Positions 7,098 to 9,073 of a stretch of DNA of 9,073 nucleotides are shown piece after piece. The notes under the pieces were generated by a model that searched no databases, had not been told where the DNA came from, and saw nothing but the letters and a program-made list of their open reading frames with translations. The DNA is from Candidatus Nomurabacteria bacterium RIFCSPHIGHO2_01_FULL_39_9 (lineage in GTDB: Bacteria; Patescibacteriota; Minisyncoccia; Phycocordibacterales; DATEUR01): NCBI GenBank assembly GCA_001786825.1, contig MFTL01000018.1, positions 2,457 through 11,529 of the forward strand. The letters are read 5' to 3'. The position numbers and the translations under genes were made by a program. Each line of letters opens with the position of its first letter. Position 1 is the first letter of the stretch.

Positions 7098-8744
7098 ATG
7101 ACTCCTGTTGAAGAAATAAAATCGCGCCTCAACGTTCTCGAGGTTATTTCCGAGTATTTAAAGCTCGAGAAAGCCGGCAGTAATTACAAGGCTTGCTGCC
7201 CGTTCCATAATGAAAAAACCGCATCTTTTTTTATAAGTCCTAATCGCGGCCTTTATTATTGCTTTGGTTGCGGCGCGAAAGGCGATATTTTTACTTTTAT
7301 CGAAAATTTCGAAGGTCTTGATTTTCGCGGCGCGCTGGAACTTCTTGCCCGCAAAGCTGGCGTTGTGCTCAAGGATTTTAAAGACAACAACCGACTTTTC
7401 AGCTTACTTGAATTAGCGACAAAATTTTTTGAAGTTAATTTGAATAAGGCCTCAAAAAAATATCTACTTGATCGGGGTTTAACAGAGGAAACAATAAAAG
7501 CATTTCGAATCGGCTACGCGCCGGATTCTTTCCGCGCGCTTTCGGATTTTCTCAAAAAGAAAAAATTTACCGAGAAAGAAATTTTTTCAGTTGGGTTGAT
7601 CAAAAAATCGCCAAAAGGATTTTTTGATCACTTCCGCGGCCGAATTATTTTCCCAATCACTGATTCTGCTGGCCGGGTGATCGCTTATTCGGGCCGTATT
7701 TTTCCCGAGAAAGAAAAAGCACCGAAATATTTAAACAGTCCCGAAACAATTTTATTTAAAAAAGGATCGGTCTTGTACGGTTTTGATAAAGCAAAATTTC
7801 AAATTAAAGAGAAAGATTTTGCGATTTTGGTGGAAGGACAGATGGATTTAGTCTTACTTCATCAAACCGGTTTTCTAAACACTGTTGCTCTTTCAGGTAC
7901 GGCTTTATCAGAAATAAAAGGCCAACTGCGCGAACTTTTTTATCTTTCGCCGAATTTAGTGATCGCTTTTGATTCGGATGCTGCGGGTCGTAACGCCGCC
8001 CTGCGAGCCGCGGAGTTGACGCTAGCACACGGTTTTGACGTTAAAATTGCTGATCTACCGACTGGTCTTGATCCGGCTGATTTGGTTCGGGAAAAAGAAT
8101 CTGGTCAAGATTTTAATAAATTTATTGCGAGTGCCAAACACGTTATTGAATTTCTAACTAGTCTTATTTTAAGAGAAACAAAAGAACCAAGAACAATTGG
8201 CGCGCGAGTCAAAAAAGAGGTTTTGCCGTTTATTAAAAGGTTGCCTTCGAGTATTGAACAGTCGCATTTTGTAAAAAAGGTTGCCGACATGACCGGCATC
8301 AGGGAAGAGAGTATCTGGGAAGATCTTAAGCGCTTGCCGAGAGAAAATGAAAAACCGGAAGAAATTAAAAAAGCAGAAAGTAGCATTGTGCGCCGATTGC
8401 TTGGGCTTTATTTCTGGCAGGATTCTTTGAAAAATCCGCAGATCGACATTAAAAATTTGAAATCGGAATTAGAACGGCTGGGTCTCTTTAAAAAAGAATA
8501 TCCAAAGAACGAATTAGTTTTTGAAGCCGAAGCGCTTTATCAGAATGCTGATCTTGGCAGAACGGCCACCGAATTGCTTCTCAATTTAGAAGAAGATCTT
8601 TTGGAAGATAAATTTAAAACTTGTGTTACCGATTTAAACCGGATTAAGGGCAAAGAAGAGGAAGAAAAAAAACTGCTTTTGAAGTGCCAAGAAATTTCCA
8701 AGCGAATCAATAATCTTAAAACAAGACGACAAAAGGAGCTGTAA
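7098..8744 (+). CDS. dnaG: DNA primase
   Basis: DnaG makes short RNA primers on single-stranded DNA at the replication fork, acting with the DnaB helicase. The protein is 548 residues (E. coli 581). The N-terminal zinc-binding domain carries a CHC2 finger: C34, H37, C55 and C58, with 17 residues between H37 and C55. The catalytic core shows FRGRIIFPITD and VIAYSGR near 179-200, then PKYLNSPET. The TOPRIM fold follows, with the catalytic glutamate E246 in ILVEGQMD, the metal-binding D292 and D294 in FDSDAAGR, and the DPADLV motif around D325-D328. Residues from about 425 to the end form a helical, charged region starting SSIVRRLLGLYF, where the DnaB-interacting domain sits in other primases; sequence conservation is low there. 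An in-frame TAA at 7089-7091 rules out a longer start. The gene lies 37 bp after rpoC instead of in the classical rpsU-dnaG-rpoD cluster. Confidence 0.97.
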   Translation: MTPVEEIKSRLNVLEVISEYLKLEKAGSNYKACCPFHNEKTASFFISPNRGLYYCFGCGAKGDIFTFIENFEGLDFRGALELLARKAGVVLKDFKDNNRLFSLLELATKFFEVNLNKASKKYLLDRGLTEETIKAFRIGYAPDSFRALSDFLKKKKFTEKEIFSVGLIKKSPKGFFDHFRGRIIFPITDSAGRVIAYSGRIFPEKEKAPKYLNSPETILFKKGSVLYGFDKAKFQIKEKDFAILVEGQMDLVLLHQTGFLNTVALSGTALSEIKGQLRELFYLSPNLVIAFDSDAAGRNAALRAAELTLAHGFDVKIADLPTGLDPADLVREKESGQDFNKFIASAKHVIEFLTSLILRETKEPRTIGARVKKEVLPFIKRLPSSIEQSHFVKKVADMTGIREESIWEDLKRLPRENEKPEEIKKAESSIVRRLLGLYFWQDSLKNPQIDIKNLKSELERLGLFKKEYPKNELVFEAEALYQNADLGRTATELLLNLEEDLLEDKFKTCVTDLNRIKGKEEEEKKLLLKCQEISKRINNLKTRRQKEL

Positions 8745-8758
8745 TTTATTTTTTATTG

Positions 8759-8764
8759 TATAAT
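8759..8764 (+). promoter_or_regulatory. Possible -10 element for the Nudix gene
   Basis: A perfect TATAAT lies at 8759-8764, in the 28-bp gap between dnaG and the Nudix gene, with TG directly before it as in the rpoB promoter. It ends 8 nt before the ATG at 8773, so initiation would fall next to the start codon and give a leaderless message. No good -35 box is visible 16-18 bp upstream, where the sequence is still dnaG coding. The surrounding T/A-rich sequence makes a chance match possible. Confidence 0.42.
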
Positions 8765-8772
8765 AATTTTCT

Positions 8773-9073
8773 ATGGTAAGCGATAATTATAAAGGCTACT
8801 TGCCGAAAAATGCTAAAAAGGTCTTTAAGGGCGAGATTTTTGAAGTTTGGCAGTGGGAACAAGAAATGTTTGATGGCTCTAAAGAGGTCGTCGAATGTGT
8901 CTACCGATCCGGCACTGTTTTTATTTTAGCGACAGTGGGCGACAAAATTTTGCTTCAAAAAGAAGAGCATCCCGGCCGCGGCTCTTTTATTTCATTGCCG
9001 GGCGGTCGCGCTGATTTTCCCGGAGAAAATTTGCTTGATGCCGCGAAAAGGGAATTACTTGAAGAAACCGGCT
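8773..9073 (+). CDS. Nudix hydrolase, N-terminal part (runs off the right edge)
   Basis: One hundred codons are visible, starting MVSDNYKGYLPKNAKKVFKG. The first 45 or so residues form a strand-rich lead-in, with GEIFEVWQWEQEMFDGS followed by a TVFILATVGDKILLQKEEHPG segment. This arrangement is typical of ADP-ribose pyrophosphatase-like Nudix proteins. The Nudix box begins at LPGGRADFPGE and continues to RELLEETG at the window edge. The glutamate followed by seven residues and then REllEEtG is canonical and supplies the metal-binding glutamates. The spacing between the box glycine and that first glutamate is six residues instead of the usual five. Nudix enzymes hydrolyse nucleoside diphosphates linked to another group; the substrate here cannot be fixed. 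A stop at 8764-8766 rules out an upstream in-frame start, and no Shine-Dalgarno sequence precedes the ATG at useful spacing. Confidence 0.88.
   Translation, partial: MVSDNYKGYLPKNAKKVFKGEIFEVWQWEQEMFDGSKEVVECVYRSGTVFILATVGDKILLQKEEHPGRGSFISLPGGRADFPGENLLDAAKRELLEETG

Noticed and set aside
8732..8738. AAAGGAG, a perfect Shine-Dalgarno-like sequence near the end of dnaG
   Set aside because: It lies 34 nt before the Nudix ATG, too far to serve it. No start codon with a useful frame lies 5-10 nt downstream; it simply encodes the lysine and glutamate near the DnaG C-terminus.
8745..8772. Terminator between dnaG and the Nudix gene
   Set aside because: The T-rich run has no GC-rich hairpin before it.
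1..9073. CRISPR array, mobile element, tRNA or rRNA genes
   Set aside because: No regularly spaced direct repeats, transposase-like frames, terminal inverted repeats or RNA-gene signatures were seen; nearly all bases are in conserved core genes.

Overview
The window reads as core chromosome from a member of the Candidate Phyla Radiation (Patescibacteria, most likely a Parcubacteria-type lineage). This rests on compact RpoB, RpoC and DnaG proteins without large lineage-specific insertions, a DNA composition rich in A/T runs with lysine- and glutamate-rich proteins, an RNA polymerase operon detached from the usual L10/L12 genes, and a downstream Nudix protein whose N-terminus resembles proteins I associate with these genomes. 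The taxonomic placement is inference; no ribosomal RNA or tRNA is present to test it.

All genes are on the + strand. Positions 2-121 hold the 3' end of trmD (tRNA m1G37 methyltransferase), not complete in this window. A strong sigma70-type promoter follows (TTGACT at 118-123, TATAAT at 140-145, 16 bp spacer); its -35 box overlaps the trmD stop codon. After a roughly 120-nt A/T-rich leader with a small hairpin come rpoB (273-3467) and rpoC (3479-7060), 11 bp apart. dnaG (7098-8744) follows after 37 bp, and a Nudix hydrolase gene begins at 8773 and runs off the right edge at its Nudix box.

Together the genes form an information-processing cluster: the beta and beta' subunits build the RNA polymerase active centre, DnaG makes the RNA primers for replication, TrmD modifies tRNA to keep the reading frame, and the Nudix protein probably hydrolyses a nucleotide derivative. 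No complete gene start has a convincing Shine-Dalgarno sequence at normal spacing. The dnaG and Nudix starts each have a -10-like element ending 8 nt before the ATG, which suggests leaderless transcripts.

I saw no mobile element, CRISPR array, RNA gene, defence system or clear intrinsic terminator. The points most worth a second look are the altered rifampicin pocket of RpoB, the possible leaderless starts, the early end of TrmD, the rpoB leader, and an H-to-Y change next to the beta' catalytic aspartates. I do not see evidence of a wholly new system here.
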